A stretch of DNA of 64,000 nucleotides from Nostoc sp. FACHB-973 (GCF_014698115.1 NZ_JACJSJ010000018.1:1-64000); one strand, 5' to 3'. Positions 26,719 through 36,386 are shown, counted from the stretch's first letter. The notes: generated by a model from the sequence alone, not told the origin. Made by a program: numbers and translations.

Positions 26719-26861
26719 AATATCATGTCCGGGCAATTAAGCATAATACCCGAAACCCCACCCCGCTATAGCTGTGCTTTATTTAGCTCCCCTCCCCTTG
26801 GTAAGGGGAGGGGTTGGGGGTGGGGTTCTTTTATTATGGGTAATTTGGCGGATATGATATT
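26719..26861. mobile_element. Small inverted-repeat element, ATATCATGTCCG family, copy B
   Basis: 143 bp. The left end AATATCATGTCCGGGCAATT and the right end, reversed AATATCATATCCGCCAAATT, match over more than 25 positions. The interior (CCCCACCCCGC ... CTCCCCTCCCC ... TGGGGGTGGGGTT) is shared with copy A. Confidence 0.8.
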
Positions 26862-27109
26862 ACGCTGTCGCTAACGCACCCTACTGGCGTGTCAAGGCTA
26901 AAATAGTGCATTAATAGGTTGGGTTGAACAACGCGAAACCCAACGTGGATATCGGTGTTGGGTTTCGTTCCTCAACCCAACCTACAAATTTATTGCAACA
27001 TTTTAGTCTTGCCACGCCACTACGTATATTTTCAAAAATCAAATAGTAGTCCTATATTAGGAGTTAAGAATTATTCCCCTTGTCCCCTTGTCTCCCTACT
27101 CCCCACTCC

Positions 27110-27481
27110 CTACTCCCCTCTCTCTACAAGAGATTTGAGAGCATGTAGTAATTGTTGTTTAGTAAAAGGCTTTGTTAAATAAACATCTGCACCTTGCCGC
27201 ATTCCCCAAATTCTGTCTATGGGTTGATTTTTGGAACTGCAAATAATAATTGGTACTTTTTTAGTTGTTAGATTTTTTTTCAGTTGGCGACAAAATTCAA
27301 AACCGCTAACCTCTGGCATTACCACATCAGTAATTATAGCATCCGGCTGATGCTTGATTGCTTTAATCATGCCATCTTTAGCATCATAAGCTTTAATTAC
27401 CGTGTGTCCATTTTCTCTTAAAAAACTATTGATTAACTCCAACTGAGAAGGAGTATCTTCCACAACTAAAACTTTAGCCAT
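27110..27481 (-). CDS. Single-domain response regulator, PixH/CheY-like
   Basis: 123 residues, one receiver domain: acidic pair VVEDT, phospho-acceptor Asp52 (IITDVVMPEVSG), Ser in IIICSSK, Lys in LTKPF. It follows the PatA/PixG-like gene by 43 bases on the same strand, the order found for pixG-pixH in phototaxis and gliding operons. The usual CheW, methyl-accepting protein and CheA genes do not follow; instead there is repeat DNA. The phosphate donor must be encoded elsewhere. Confidence 0.9.
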   Translation of the reverse strand: MAKVLVVEDTPSQLELINSFLRENGHTVIKAYDAKDGMIKAIKHQPDAIITDVVMPEVSGFEFCRQLKKNLTTKKVPIIICSSKNQPIDRIWGMRQGADVYLTKPFTKQQLLHALKSLVERGE

Positions 27482-27524
27482 ATTAATTTGTACCTACTAA
27501 GTATAACTCCGTACATCCATGAAT

Positions 27525-28898
27525 TTAAGTTAAATGCATGAAAACTATTTTCAGTAATTCCGCGCGAGTAAATGGTTTCGTTAAATATCCAGATGCCCCC
27601 ACCAATCTCGCTTTTACTTTGTCTACAATTCCTTTACTACCAGTGACAAAGATAATGGGAGTCTGTTTAAACATAGAATTATTACGTATAATTCTACACA
27701 ATTCATAACCATCAATTCCGACCATGTTTAGATCCAGCAAAATTAAGTCTGGTTTGTGCCTAATAATCGACAAAACAGCTTTTAATGGATCGTTGATAGT
27801 CACTACAGAAAAATTTTCATTTTCTAAAAAATGGCTAATTTCTTTGAGAATTGTCGGGCTATCATCTACAGAAATGATTTTGTGGACTTTTTGTGCAGTT
27901 ACAGTAGCAGCGGTTACTCTTTGGGAAGCAGAATTTATGTTATTTGATATTGTTGGTTCCTGAAAGTTTGCTTTTGGAGGAGTGGAAATTTGTGGTAATT
28001 GCTCAACGATACTTGTATTCTCTTCAGAAATTTCTGAGAAATTATTGACTTCATCTTTGGTATCAAATAATCCTGTAGTCAATTTTGGCAAAAGCGAGTT
28101 TTCTTCAAATATCTTTGGTAATTTATCAAATGGTGGATCTGGTTCATGCAAGATAATTCCCCCTTTGACAATGTAAGGGTATAATTGGCGAGCGAGTTGA
28201 ATTTCATCTTGATTCAAAATTGCAGCCAAATGACAAAGACTAAAACCTTTCATCCAGTTAGTTAAATTTGGCTGGAGGCTTGGTAAATCTTTTTCGTCAA
28301 ATTGGTTGTTAGCCAAAAGATGTGGACGTTGATATGGAGAAGAAATTTGCGGCACAAAAGACTGCCAACTCTCTAATCTTGCTTGGCAGCGTTCTAAAAT
28401 TTTTTCTATATCAAACCTGCAAATTTTTGGCATTCTACTAAGCGGTTCTGTTAATTCATAACTACCTTCTTTGATGAGCAAAAATGATTCAATCACTTCT
28501 TTGACTAGTTCTTGAATCAGCACTGCTGCTTGCGTAGAATGTAGATGTTGTTGAGTAACAAGCCAGTATATAGCTTGATATTCAGGAGGCTGGCTTCTCG
28601 GTTGACTATGATGTTCGATTAATTGACTGTGTGAGTCAGGTTCAAACATCAGACGAACTTGAACGCGAACTTCGTTGGTAAGTAGTGGAATTTGATGGCC
28701 TAGACGACGCAAATGGCGTTCTAGTCTATCAAACGGTTCCACTGAATGGGTTGCGTAAGTTATTTTGCCCTGTTCTAAGTAAATTGTCCAAGAAACTGAG
28801 TTACTCAATGCTTGTAAACAAGTACTGTCGGAGCAATTAGATAGCTGTCTTAACAAACTTGAAGGACGTAATTTGGTGAACACACCTGAATTATTCAT
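27525..28898 (-). CDS. PatA/PixG-family response regulator (DUF4388-like domain plus receiver)
   Basis: 457 residues. The N-terminal about 1-250 is a PATAN/DUF4388-like region (TCLQALSNSVSWTIYLEQGKITYATHS; GFSLCHLAAILNQDEIQLARQLYPYIVKGGI). An unstructured linker (about 265-335) leads to a C-terminal receiver with phospho-acceptor Asp389 (LILLDLNMVGIDGYELC) and Lys in LTKPF. PatA controls heterocyst spacing in Anabaena, and PixG-type proteins act in phototaxis and hormogonium motility. It pairs with the PixH-like gene downstream. Which of these roles applies cannot be told from sequence, so I give no gene symbol. Confidence 0.9.
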   Translation of the reverse strand: MNNSGVFTKLRPSSLLRQLSNCSDSTCLQALSNSVSWTIYLEQGKITYATHSVEPFDRLERHLRRLGHQIPLLTNEVRVQVRLMFEPDSHSQLIEHHSQPRSQPPEYQAIYWLVTQQHLHSTQAAVLIQELVKEVIESFLLIKEGSYELTEPLSRMPKICRFDIEKILERCQARLESWQSFVPQISSPYQRPHLLANNQFDEKDLPSLQPNLTNWMKGFSLCHLAAILNQDEIQLARQLYPYIVKGGIILHEPDPPFDKLPKIFEENSLLPKLTTGLFDTKDEVNNFSEISEENTSIVEQLPQISTPPKANFQEPTISNNINSASQRVTAATVTAQKVHKIISVDDSPTILKEISHFLENENFSVVTINDPLKAVLSIIRHKPDLILLDLNMVGIDGYELCRIIRNNSMFKQTPIIFVTGSKGIVDKVKARLVGASGYLTKPFTRAELLKIVFMHLT

Positions 28899-29692
28899 AT
28901 TTTTCTACTTTTTTGCGGAATCAGCAATCTAACATTTGTAAACTACAAATATCAGCCATGAAGTATTTTCTTCTTTGTAATATAGCGGTATCACAAATTA
29001 TTTCTCGGAAATATGTATATATATTAAAATTTATAAAAATTTAATTCTCTAGTTTTATTTTATACGTTTGAATTGGGGTCTGAAAAATATCTAGTTGTCT
29101 TTAATTATGTACACCATTCACGAACCAACTTCTCCTTCATTCTGTTCCCAGCTGTTTTCAAATGAGGTAGGCAGGAATAAACAAACGTAAAAATCGTTTG
29201 TGAATAGAATACCAGTACATGTTTCCCACTTTTAATTTGACTTACCACTGATAAATCTTGACTCAAAAGCGTCATCATCTACATCTTAAGTTATGCCAAT
29301 TCACTTACGAGGTAAATCTGATTCCCAGTTCGGACAATTACACAGGCACACTTGTAAAGTAAGCGAACTTAATTATGCTTAATTACTTTTCTATAAAGGA
29401 ACGATTATCCTACATAAAATCTTTAAAAACTTATGTAGGAAAGTCTACGTATTTATTGTACTCTAGGTTTGATAGATATAAATTTTTGGTAGATACACTA
29501 CAACAGGTAATGCTCAGTTTTGAGAAACTCTTTTTTGCAAAACTAGATGTCGGTCAAGCTCTACTTAAATATGTAGAGAACTTGGTCAAAATAATTTGTT
29601 TCATGACAAGTGGAGCATCTACCCTTAGATACTATATCTGTAGTCGCGTCAGTGACTGAAACTATATACTTTGAAAACAGGGAAATAAAACT
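28899..29692. other. Divergent gap between the PatA-like gene and the vWA operon
   Basis: AT-rich and, unlike other gaps here, almost free of recognisable repeats. It should contain promoters for both flanking operons. A 94-codon open frame at 29375-29659 has no clear RBS and no familiar features; I do not count it as a gene. Confidence 0.5.
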
Positions 29693-30394
29693 TTGGATTT
29701 TAACATAACACAAAAAGTTATGCATGACACATTAAGACTTGATGAAGTTGTAGAATTTGCAGAGAACCCAGAACCGCGTTGTCCGTGCGTCCTCTTACTA
29801 GATACATCTGGCTCGATGCAAGGAGATCCGATTGAGGCTTTAAATCAGGGTTTACTAAGCTTAAAGGATGAATTAGTCAAAAATTCCTTGGCAGCCAGAC
29901 GGGTGGAAGTGGCGATCGTCACTTTTGACAGTAATATCAATGTAGTACAAGACTTTGTAACCGCCGATCAATTCAATCCGCCGATTTTGACAGCCCAAGG
30001 ATTGACGACGATGGGTGCAGGAATTCATAAAGCTTTGGACATCATTCAAGAGAGAAAGTCTCAGTATCGTGCCAATGGGATTGCTTACTATCGTCCTTGG
30101 GTATTTATGATTACCGATGGAGAGCCACAAGGTGAGTTAGATCATATTGTAGAACAAGCATCGCAGCGTTTACAAGGAGATGAAGCGAATAAACGAGTAG
30201 CATTTTTTACTGTTGGGGTGGAAAATGCGAATATGACCCGCTTAAATCAAATAGGTGTGCGTACTCCGCTGAAACTCAAAGGGCTAAACTTTATCGAGAT
30301 GTTTGTTTGGCTCTCAGCTAGTATGTCAGCTGTTTCGCATTCCCAGGTGGATGAACAGGTAGCACTACCGCCGATTGGTTGGGGGACTGTTTAA
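29693..30394 (+). CDS. vWA domain protein, TerY-like
   Basis: About 233 residues from TTG 29693, which has a weak GGGAAA before it; ATG 29720 is the alternative. It is one von Willebrand A domain with an intact metal site: DTSGS (Asp37), a Thr in GLTTMG, and the Asp in MITDGEPQG. The opening LRLDEVVEFAENPEPRCPC is the signature of TerY/YegL-type proteins. First gene of a three-gene set with PP2C and kinase, the TerY-P triad described by comparative genomics. It probably serves as a Mg-dependent scaffold or substrate of the kinase/phosphatase pair. Confidence 0.92.
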   Translation: MDFNITQKVMHDTLRLDEVVEFAENPEPRCPCVLLLDTSGSMQGDPIEALNQGLLSLKDELVKNSLAARRVEVAIVTFDSNINVVQDFVTADQFNPPILTAQGLTTMGAGIHKALDIIQERKSQYRANGIAYYRPWVFMITDGEPQGELDHIVEQASQRLQGDEANKRVAFFTVGVENANMTRLNQIGVRTPLKLKGLNFIEMFVWLSASMSAVSHSQVDEQVALPPIGWGTV

Positions 30395-30430
30395 TTAAAA
30401 GATGGCAGCTAGCTGTTGGAAGAAAATCTT

Positions 30431-31213
30431 ATGAACCTATCAAAACAGATTGCTCAATGGCGGATTGTGGCTGCGTCAGTATGTGGTACAAGTCACTTAA
30501 GAAACAAACAGTTATGTCAGGATGCTCATCACTGGCAGATATTGTCAGATAACGTTTTAGTGGCAGCGGCGGCAGATGGCGCGGGTTCTGCAAGTCTTGG
30601 GAAAGTGGGAGCGATGATTGCTGTGGAGACAGCGATTGAAAACATTTCTAGTCAAGGACTAACCCGAAGTACTTTGACTAATGATGCTTATGTGCGATCG
30701 CTCTTAAATGATGCCATGCTAGCTGCCAAAAAAGCTGTAGAAGATGAAGCTGTTGCTTGTGAAAAACAACTCCAAGACTTAGCAACTACTTTAATTGTTA
30801 TGGTTGCCACACCAAATGTTGTGGCTGTAGCACAAATCGGTGATGGTTTGGCTGTGGCCAAAGACCAGATGGGCAACCTCTTAGCACTCACTATGCCTGA
30901 CAGTGGCGAATACATCAACGAAACCACCTTTTTGACTTCGCCTACTGCTTTAGATACAGCACAGATGAGATTATGGCGTACAGACATAGTAAATGTTGGT
31001 ATAATTACTGACGGGCTACAAATGCTGGCTTTAAATATGGTTGTTGGGGAACCTCATAAACCGTTCTTTTTTCCGCTGTTTGAATTTGTAGCCAATGCTG
31101 AGGATAAGACAGCAGCAAAAGAGCAGTTAGTAAAATTTTTGCGTTCAGAGCGGATCACCCAACGCACTGATGATGATTTAACACTGATAATAGCTGCATT
31201 CAACAACTCATAA
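30431..31213 (+). CDS. PP2C-family Ser/Thr phosphatase of the TerY-P triad
   Basis: 260 residues from ATG 30431; GGAAG at 30418-30422 sits well before it, so I prefer it to the TTG at 30416. Metal-binding blocks: CQDAHHW near the N-terminus, ADGAGSA, a central DLATTLIVMVA and QIGDGLAV, late ITDG and TDDDLTLIIA. These are the Asp-containing motifs of PPM/PP2C. It should dephosphorylate proteins modified by the following kinase. It lies 36 bases after the vWA gene and 60 before the kinase gene. Confidence 0.92.
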   Translation: MNLSKQIAQWRIVAASVCGTSHLRNKQLCQDAHHWQILSDNVLVAAAADGAGSASLGKVGAMIAVETAIENISSQGLTRSTLTNDAYVRSLLNDAMLAAKKAVEDEAVACEKQLQDLATTLIVMVATPNVVAVAQIGDGLAVAKDQMGNLLALTMPDSGEYINETTFLTSPTALDTAQMRLWRTDIVNVGIITDGLQMLALNMVVGEPHKPFFFPLFEFVANAEDKTAAKEQLVKFLRSERITQRTDDDLTLIIAAFNNS

Positions 31214-31273
31214 GCATTAACTTTACTTTAAAAGTTTGACATTTTAAATACTCCCGTTAGCGGTAATTTGACT

Positions 31274-33439
31274 ATGCAGGTACTACGTTGTTCCCCGAAA
31301 AAAGAAATCCTCAGCCTCAATATGAGTTTGGGGCGTGGCGGTGAAGCTTGTGTTTATGCACTGCCATCCGATGGCAACTTGGTGGCCAAAATATACCACA
31401 AGCCAACCACTGCCCATGCTGAAAAACTCCAAGCGATGCTGGCTAACCCGCCGGAAAACCCCACAGCTAATTTGGGGCATATTTCCATCGCTTGGCCAGA
31501 GGATTTATTGCGGGCGGCAGATGGTAGCAATGGTATCCTGGGGTTTTTAATGCCACGCATTCAGGGAATGCGTCCAATCATTGACTTTTATAACCCCAGA
31601 ACCCGCCGCCAACACTGCCCCTTATTCAACTATCAGTACCTGCTCCGCACGGCTCGTAATTTGGCGGCGGCAATTGCCGCTTTGCACGCCAGTGGATATT
31701 GCATTGGCGATGTGAATGAGTCAAACATCCTCGTCAGTGACACAGCATTAGTGACCTTGATAGACACTGACTCTTTCCAAGTACGTAACCCAGACACCAA
31801 CGTTGTTTACCGTTGCCCAGTGGGTAAACCAGAGTTTACTCCACCAGAACTCCAAAATAAAACTTTTGCGGAACACGATCGCGAAATTTCTCACGACTTA
31901 TTTGGGTTAGCAGTACTGGTATTTCAACTATTGATGGAAGGTACGCACCCATTTTCGGGGATTTTTCAAGGCGCCATCGAGCCGCCACCCTACGAAGCAC
32001 GCATCGCATCCGGTCATTTCACTTACAGCCAAAAACGACGCGTACCTTACCTACCTACACCCATCGCCCCTCCTTGGGAAATTCTTCATCCCAGCTTACA
32101 AGAACTATTTGTGCGTTGTTTTGAAGATGGTCACAACAACCCACAGCTGCGTCCTAGCGCCCAAACTTGGCTTTCAGCAATAGCCGAAGCCGAAGATTCC
32201 CTGATTACTTGCACTACTAATCCCCAACATCGCTACAACAACCACCTAAATATTTGTCCCTGGTGCGAACGTACCGTGCGATTAGGTGGACGCGACCCAT
32301 TCCCATCACATCGGGCAATAGAAGACAGAGAACACCTACAACCGCGACTCAAACCGAAAAAGCGTTACACCCAAACACCGCGTTTGCCGCAACGAGTCAT
32401 GTCATCGCATTTAGCGAATTGGCAATCAGGAATTACTCCAAGCAGTTCACCTTATAGACGTTCCAAAAAGTCAAATTTGTACCCGATTGGTTTTTGCTTG
32501 TTGGGTTTAGTTTTATTGGGATCTGCGGACTTAATGATTAAATTTACTGAGCCGTTAGTTTCTCACAATGCTTACACTCAACAAACATTGAAATCTGGTC
32601 AGACAATTAATAAACTCAGCTTTGCAGACTACTATCAGCAAGGTCATACTGCTTACAAACAGCGAGACTATGAAAAAGCAGTTGCAAATTATAGCCAAGC
32701 CATTGAACAAGAACCATCACATGCCAGAGCGATTGTAAATCGTGGCAATGCTCGTTATAACTTGAAAGATTATGAAGGAGCTGTTGTAGATTACAGCCAA
32801 GCCCTGAAAATCAAGCCCAATGAAATTAAAGCTCTAGTGAATCGGGGAAATGCCCGGTTTATGCTCGCCGAATATAGCAACGATCCCGATACAGAATATA
32901 ATCTAGCCCTCGCTGATTATAATCGCGCTATTGGTCTCGATCCCAATGAAATCGAAGCTTATATTAGACGCGGAATTGTCCGCGGTCAAATGGCTAAATA
33001 TAGCGGCGAATCTCAACAAGTTTACAGAAGAGCGATCGCAGATTTTACTCAGGCGATAAAAATGAATTTATCCAAAGCTGAAGCTTATTTTCAGCGCGGT
33101 GTTGTCTACTATCAAATTGCCCAATATAGTAGCAATTATGAGCAAGAATATAGTCAAGCGATCGCTGACTTTAACCACGCATTAACCATCAGCCCCAGAC
33201 TAGCAAAAGCCTTTCTCAAACGAGGCATGGTTCGTTATGAACTAGCACAATATGGTGGTAGTGAATCTAACCAAAACCAAGCGAAGGCGATCGCAGATTT
33301 ACAGACAGCCGCTAAAATCTTTCTTGAACAAGATGATATGGATAATTATCAGCAAGCACTCAGTAACATGTGTGTAGTTGTCGAAAACAAATGTGACCCT
33401 TTATTCCAAGGCTCAACTAGTACGGAAAAAATCAACTAA
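31274..33439 (+). CDS. TerY-P type protein kinase with zinc-finger-like motif, membrane helix and TPRs
   Basis: 721 residues from ATG 31274; a TTG six bases earlier is possible. The kinase domain (about 15-300) has a Gly-rich loop GRGGEACVY, Lys39 (VAKIY), a catalytic loop YCIGDVNESNIL with Asp146 (GD for the usual RD) and a metal Asp164 in IDTDSF (DTD for DFG). A C..H..CPWC cluster (about 313-331) follows, then a basic linker, a membrane helix (LYPIGFCLLGLVLLGSA, about 402-422) and six or so TPRs to the end, outside the membrane if the N-terminus is cytoplasmic. Third gene of the triad. Atypical but likely active. Confidence 0.92.
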   Translation: MQVLRCSPKKEILSLNMSLGRGGEACVYALPSDGNLVAKIYHKPTTAHAEKLQAMLANPPENPTANLGHISIAWPEDLLRAADGSNGILGFLMPRIQGMRPIIDFYNPRTRRQHCPLFNYQYLLRTARNLAAAIAALHASGYCIGDVNESNILVSDTALVTLIDTDSFQVRNPDTNVVYRCPVGKPEFTPPELQNKTFAEHDREISHDLFGLAVLVFQLLMEGTHPFSGIFQGAIEPPPYEARIASGHFTYSQKRRVPYLPTPIAPPWEILHPSLQELFVRCFEDGHNNPQLRPSAQTWLSAIAEAEDSLITCTTNPQHRYNNHLNICPWCERTVRLGGRDPFPSHRAIEDREHLQPRLKPKKRYTQTPRLPQRVMSSHLANWQSGITPSSSPYRRSKKSNLYPIGFCLLGLVLLGSADLMIKFTEPLVSHNAYTQQTLKSGQTINKLSFADYYQQGHTAYKQRDYEKAVANYSQAIEQEPSHARAIVNRGNARYNLKDYEGAVVDYSQALKIKPNEIKALVNRGNARFMLAEYSNDPDTEYNLALADYNRAIGLDPNEIEAYIRRGIVRGQMAKYSGESQQVYRRAIADFTQAIKMNLSKAEAYFQRGVVYYQIAQYSSNYEQEYSQAIADFNHALTISPRLAKAFLKRGMVRYELAQYGGSESNQNQAKAIADLQTAAKIFLEQDDMDNYQQALSNMCVVVENKCDPLFQGSTSTEKIN

Positions 33440-33465
33440 AAACAAGTAAGTAATTAAACCATAGG

Positions 33466-33493
33466 GTAGGGGCGCACAGCTGTGCGCCCCTAC
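33466..33493. repeat. 28-bp perfect palindrome (GTAGGGGC family)
   Basis: Half-site GTAGGGGCGCACAG, exactly complemented. Just downstream of the kinase gene, so it may act as a transcript-end hairpin. Confidence 0.85.
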
Positions 33494-33514
33494 AAAGGAT
33501 TGTGGTTCAAATAT

Positions 33515-33693
33515 AGGACTTACGCACACTTTACGAATTCTTCTCTACGAGACGCTTCGCGTTGGCGGAAGCCTTTCCTAGAGAAGGCGTCTTAGTGAAG
33601 CAGTCCGGTCTTGGGGGTTTCCCCATGAGGAACTGCTGAACCCGAAGGGTGGTTCGATAAATTAAGCTTTTTGGCAATTTTTGCGTAAGTCCT
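33515..33693. mobile_element. MITE-like element with AGGACTTACGCA termini
   Basis: 179 bp with 12-bp perfect inverted ends AGGACTTACGCA / TGCGTAAGTCCT. The interior is made of GAGACGCTTCGCG- and GAACTGCTGAACCC-type repeat pieces. Non-coding. This end sequence is familiar from small Nostoc elements. Confidence 0.75.
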
Positions 33694-34175
33694 GAAATAG
33701 ATGAAAATGGCTGTAATGCCTACGCAAAAAATCAAAGCGGATTATAGTTATAGGAATTAGACCATTTGTAGAGACGCGATTCATCGCGTCTTCTTCACCC
33801 AAGAATGTGTTGCAATCATTAATTGAATTGGTATTATTTTATATCTAATATTTTTATTTAATTGAATAATTTATTTAAAAAAATCAAGAGTAATTTTATA
33901 CTTGTCTGATTCATTCTGAATTCTGAATTCTGAATTCTGTTAGCGTAGCGGGGCGTAGCCCATTCTGACTCCTGAATTCTGCTATCTAGATATTCATAGA
34001 GCTTTTATATAGAAAAGATTTTAATTTATATCTCCTTCATAATTTTGCCAAAAAATACAGTTAGATTATTGACTGAGAAAAATAAATCAGAAATAAATTT
34101 TTCTCCATATGTAAGTGCATCCTCTTCATGTCAGAAAAGACAAATAATATCCCTACAAATCTCCGAGGTAATTGC

Positions 34176-34949
34176 ATGAAAGCGGTGATTTTAGCCGGAG
34201 GGCTTGGTACACGCCTCAGTGAAGAAACTAGTATCAGACCCAAGCCGATGGTTGAGATTGGTGGTAAGCCAATTCTATGGCACATAATGAAAACTTACTC
34301 TGCCCACGGCATTAATGACTTCATCATTTGTTGTGGTTACAAAGGTTACATAATTAAAGAGTATTTTGCTAACTACTTTTTACACATGTCAGATGTAACC
34401 TTTGACATGCGATTTAACCAGATGAATGTCCATTCTGGATATGCTGAACCCTGGCGTGTCACCCTAGTAAATACGGGCGACCATACAATGACAGGTGGGC
34501 GCTTAAAACGAATCAGCGAACATGTTGGAAATGACACTTTTTGTTTCACTTATGGTGATGGTGTCAGTGATATTAATATCACCGAACTAGTTAAATTTCA
34601 CAAAGAACAAAACAGCTTAGCAACACTCACAGCCGTGCAACCAGCAGGACGTTTTGGTGCTATTTCCTTAGGATATGAGCAAACTAAAATCACCAACTTT
34701 CGGGAAAAACCTGAAGGCGATGGCGCTTGGATTAATGGTGGTTATTTTGTGTTAGAACCAGAAGTGATAAACTTGATTGCTGATGATTCTACCGTGTGGG
34801 AGCAAGAGCCATTAGAAAAGCTAGCTTCTATGGAACAGCTATCAGCTTTCAAGCACTATGGTTTTTGGCAACCGATGGATACTTTACGCGATAAAAACCA
34901 CCTAGAGGGGCTATGGAACAGCAGTCAGGCTCCTTGGAAGGTATGGTAG
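34176..34949 (+). CDS. rfbF: Glucose-1-phosphate cytidylyltransferase
   Basis: 257 residues from ATG 34176 with GAGGT before it; a longer frame from 34128 lacks family similarity. Makes CDP-glucose from CTP and glucose-1-phosphate. The nucleotide-binding start is MKAVILAGGLGTRLSEET, then RPKPMVEIGGKPILWHIM, the metal Asp in TYGDGVSD, and late EKPEGDGAWINGGYFVLEP, all typical of RfbF. First gene of the HEP-like island and the entry to CDP-linked deoxysugars. Its stop directly precedes an STRR array. Confidence 0.95.
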   Translation: MKAVILAGGLGTRLSEETSIRPKPMVEIGGKPILWHIMKTYSAHGINDFIICCGYKGYIIKEYFANYFLHMSDVTFDMRFNQMNVHSGYAEPWRVTLVNTGDHTMTGGRLKRISEHVGNDTFCFTYGDGVSDINITELVKFHKEQNSLATLTAVQPAGRFGAISLGYEQTKITNFREKPEGDGAWINGGYFVLEPEVINLIADDSTVWEQEPLEKLASMEQLSAFKHYGFWQPMDTLRDKNHLEGLWNSSQAPWKVW

Positions 34950-35031
34950 GGAGTGGGGAGTGGGGAGTGGGGAGTGGGGAAATGAGGGAGATGAGGGAGA
35001 TGAGGGAGACGCGGGGACGCGGGGACGCGGG
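34950..35031. repeat. STRR arrays after rfbF
   Basis: GGGAGTG heptamers, then ATGAGGGAG 9-mers, then GCGGGGAC 8-mers, in series. Further repeat pieces fill the rest to 35150. Confidence 0.9.
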
Positions 35032-35171
35032 GAATAAGCAATGCCCAATACTTCGACTTCTCTCCGAGACGCTACGCGTAGCTTGCTTCCCCCCAGGGGT
35101 ACGCTCAGTACAAGTGCCCCATGCCCAATGCCAAATAAGTTTATAGTGTAATTTGAAGTACGATAATACTA

Positions 35172-36386
35172 ATGTATGATTTTGCGATTATAGGTGGGGG
35201 AATAGTTGGACTCTCTACGGCGCTGGCTTTAGGAAAACGCTATCCCAATGCACGTATTTTAGTACTAGAAAAAGAGAGTCAATGGGCATTTCACCAAACT
35301 GGCAATAATAGCGGGGTGATTCATTCTGGTATTTATTACAAGCCAGGAAGTTTCAAGGCTAAATTTTGTCGTGATGGTTCTCGGTCAATGGTAGATTTCT
35401 GTCAAGAACATGGAATTGACCATGAAGTTTGTGGTAAAGTAATTGTTGCGACTGAAGAACAAGAGCTACCACGCTTAGAAAGTCTCTACCAACGCGGCTT
35501 AGAAAACGACATACAAGTCCAGAGAATTAGCCCCGAAGAAGTCAAGGAAATTGAACCTCATGTTAGTTGTGTAGGTGGAATTCGGGTATTTTCAACTGGT
35601 ATTGTTAACTACAAGCAAGTTTGTTTGAAATATGCCCAGCTGATTCAACAGCAGGGGGGAGATTTACACCTGAATACAAAAGTACTGAAAATTTCGCCAA
35701 GTGGTAAAAATCAGGTACTAGAAACAAACAAAGGTAGCTTTGAAACCAGGTTTGTAATTAATTGTAGTGGATTGCATAGCGATCGCACTGCGAAATTAGG
35801 TCAAGTTGAACCCCAAGCCAAAATTGTCCCATTCCGGGGAGAATACTACGAACTCACGCCAGAAAAACGCTATCTAGTCAAGACTTTAATTTATCCAGTA
35901 CCCAACCCAGATTTTCCCTTCCTGGGCGTCCACTTTACCCGGATGATTGATAGTAGCGTTCATGCAGGGCCAAACGCGGTTTTGTCTTTCAAACGCGAAG
36001 GTTACAAAAAAACCGACTTTGACCTCGGCGATTTTCTGGAAGTCATCACTTATCCTGGTTTCTGGAAATTGGCAGCCAAACACGCTGATGAAGGCATCCA
36101 AGAAATTATTCGCTCCTTTAGTAAAGCAGCCTTCGTTAAAAGTTTGCAAAAACTAATTCCCGAAGTCCAAGCAGAAGATTTAGTTCCTACCCATGCAGGA
36201 GTCCGCGCTCAAGCCTTAATGAACGATGGCAAGCTTGTAGACGACTTTTTGATTGTTTCCGGTCAAAACTCCATCCATGTTTGCAATGCTCCTTCTCCTG
36301 CTGCAACTTCTTCTCTAGAAATTGGCAAAGCAATTGTGGCGCAAATTCCCCAACTCTCGCATCTAGATAGTGTAGTAACTGCATAG
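35172..36386 (+). CDS. lhgO: L-2-hydroxyglutarate oxidase-like FAD oxidoreductase
   Basis: 404 residues. FAD-binding Rossmann start FAIIGGGIVGLSTALALGK, then the family hallmark NNSGVIHSGIYYKPGSFKAKFCRDG and a late THAGVRAQALMNDGKLVDDF. LhgO oxidises L-2-hydroxyglutarate to 2-oxoglutarate with electrons to quinone. Lying inside a glycan gene run, it could instead act on a sugar-derived hydroxy acid, but the sequence looks like a standard LhgO. It is flanked by repeats on both sides and may be its own transcription unit. Confidence 0.9.
   Translation: MYDFAIIGGGIVGLSTALALGKRYPNARILVLEKESQWAFHQTGNNSGVIHSGIYYKPGSFKAKFCRDGSRSMVDFCQEHGIDHEVCGKVIVATEEQELPRLESLYQRGLENDIQVQRISPEEVKEIEPHVSCVGGIRVFSTGIVNYKQVCLKYAQLIQQQGGDLHLNTKVLKISPSGKNQVLETNKGSFETRFVINCSGLHSDRTAKLGQVEPQAKIVPFRGEYYELTPEKRYLVKTLIYPVPNPDFPFLGVHFTRMIDSSVHAGPNAVLSFKREGYKKTDFDLGDFLEVITYPGFWKLAAKHADEGIQEIIRSFSKAAFVKSLQKLIPEVQAEDLVPTHAGVRAQALMNDGKLVDDFLIVSGQNSIHVCNAPSPAATSSLEIGKAIVAQIPQLSHLDSVVTA

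Larger units (their letters stand above)
26126..27109. other. One-kilobase gap with repeats, no protein gene seen
   Basis: From right to left: a GGTTGGGTTGA...CAACCCAACC inverted repeat near 26918-26993, an inverted-repeat element (26719-26861), a 12-bp inverted pair (26490-26583) and AT-rich DNA (26126-26480) that should carry the promoter of the ATPase/TPR operon. Heptamers (CTCCCTA and similar) lie at 27085-27118, next to the end of the regulator gene. Confidence 0.6.
33440..34175. other. Repeat-rich gap before the HEP-like island
   Basis: Contains a 28-bp palindrome (33466-33493), an inverted-repeat element (33515-33693), a GACGCGA-TTCA-TCGCGTC hairpin (33773-33790), a GAATTCT heptamer array (33913-33939) and AT-rich DNA (33990-34170). 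The last presumably carries the promoter of the rfbF operon. I found no NtcA-type GTA-N8-TAC site. Confidence 0.6.

Noticed and set aside
29375..29659. A 94-codon open frame before the vWA gene
   Set aside because: No clear ribosome site, no recognisable domain, composition like the AT-rich gap. Not supported as a gene.
34128..34175. Extended rfbF start
   Set aside because: The family begins at MKAVILAGG; a GAGGT site precedes that ATG.
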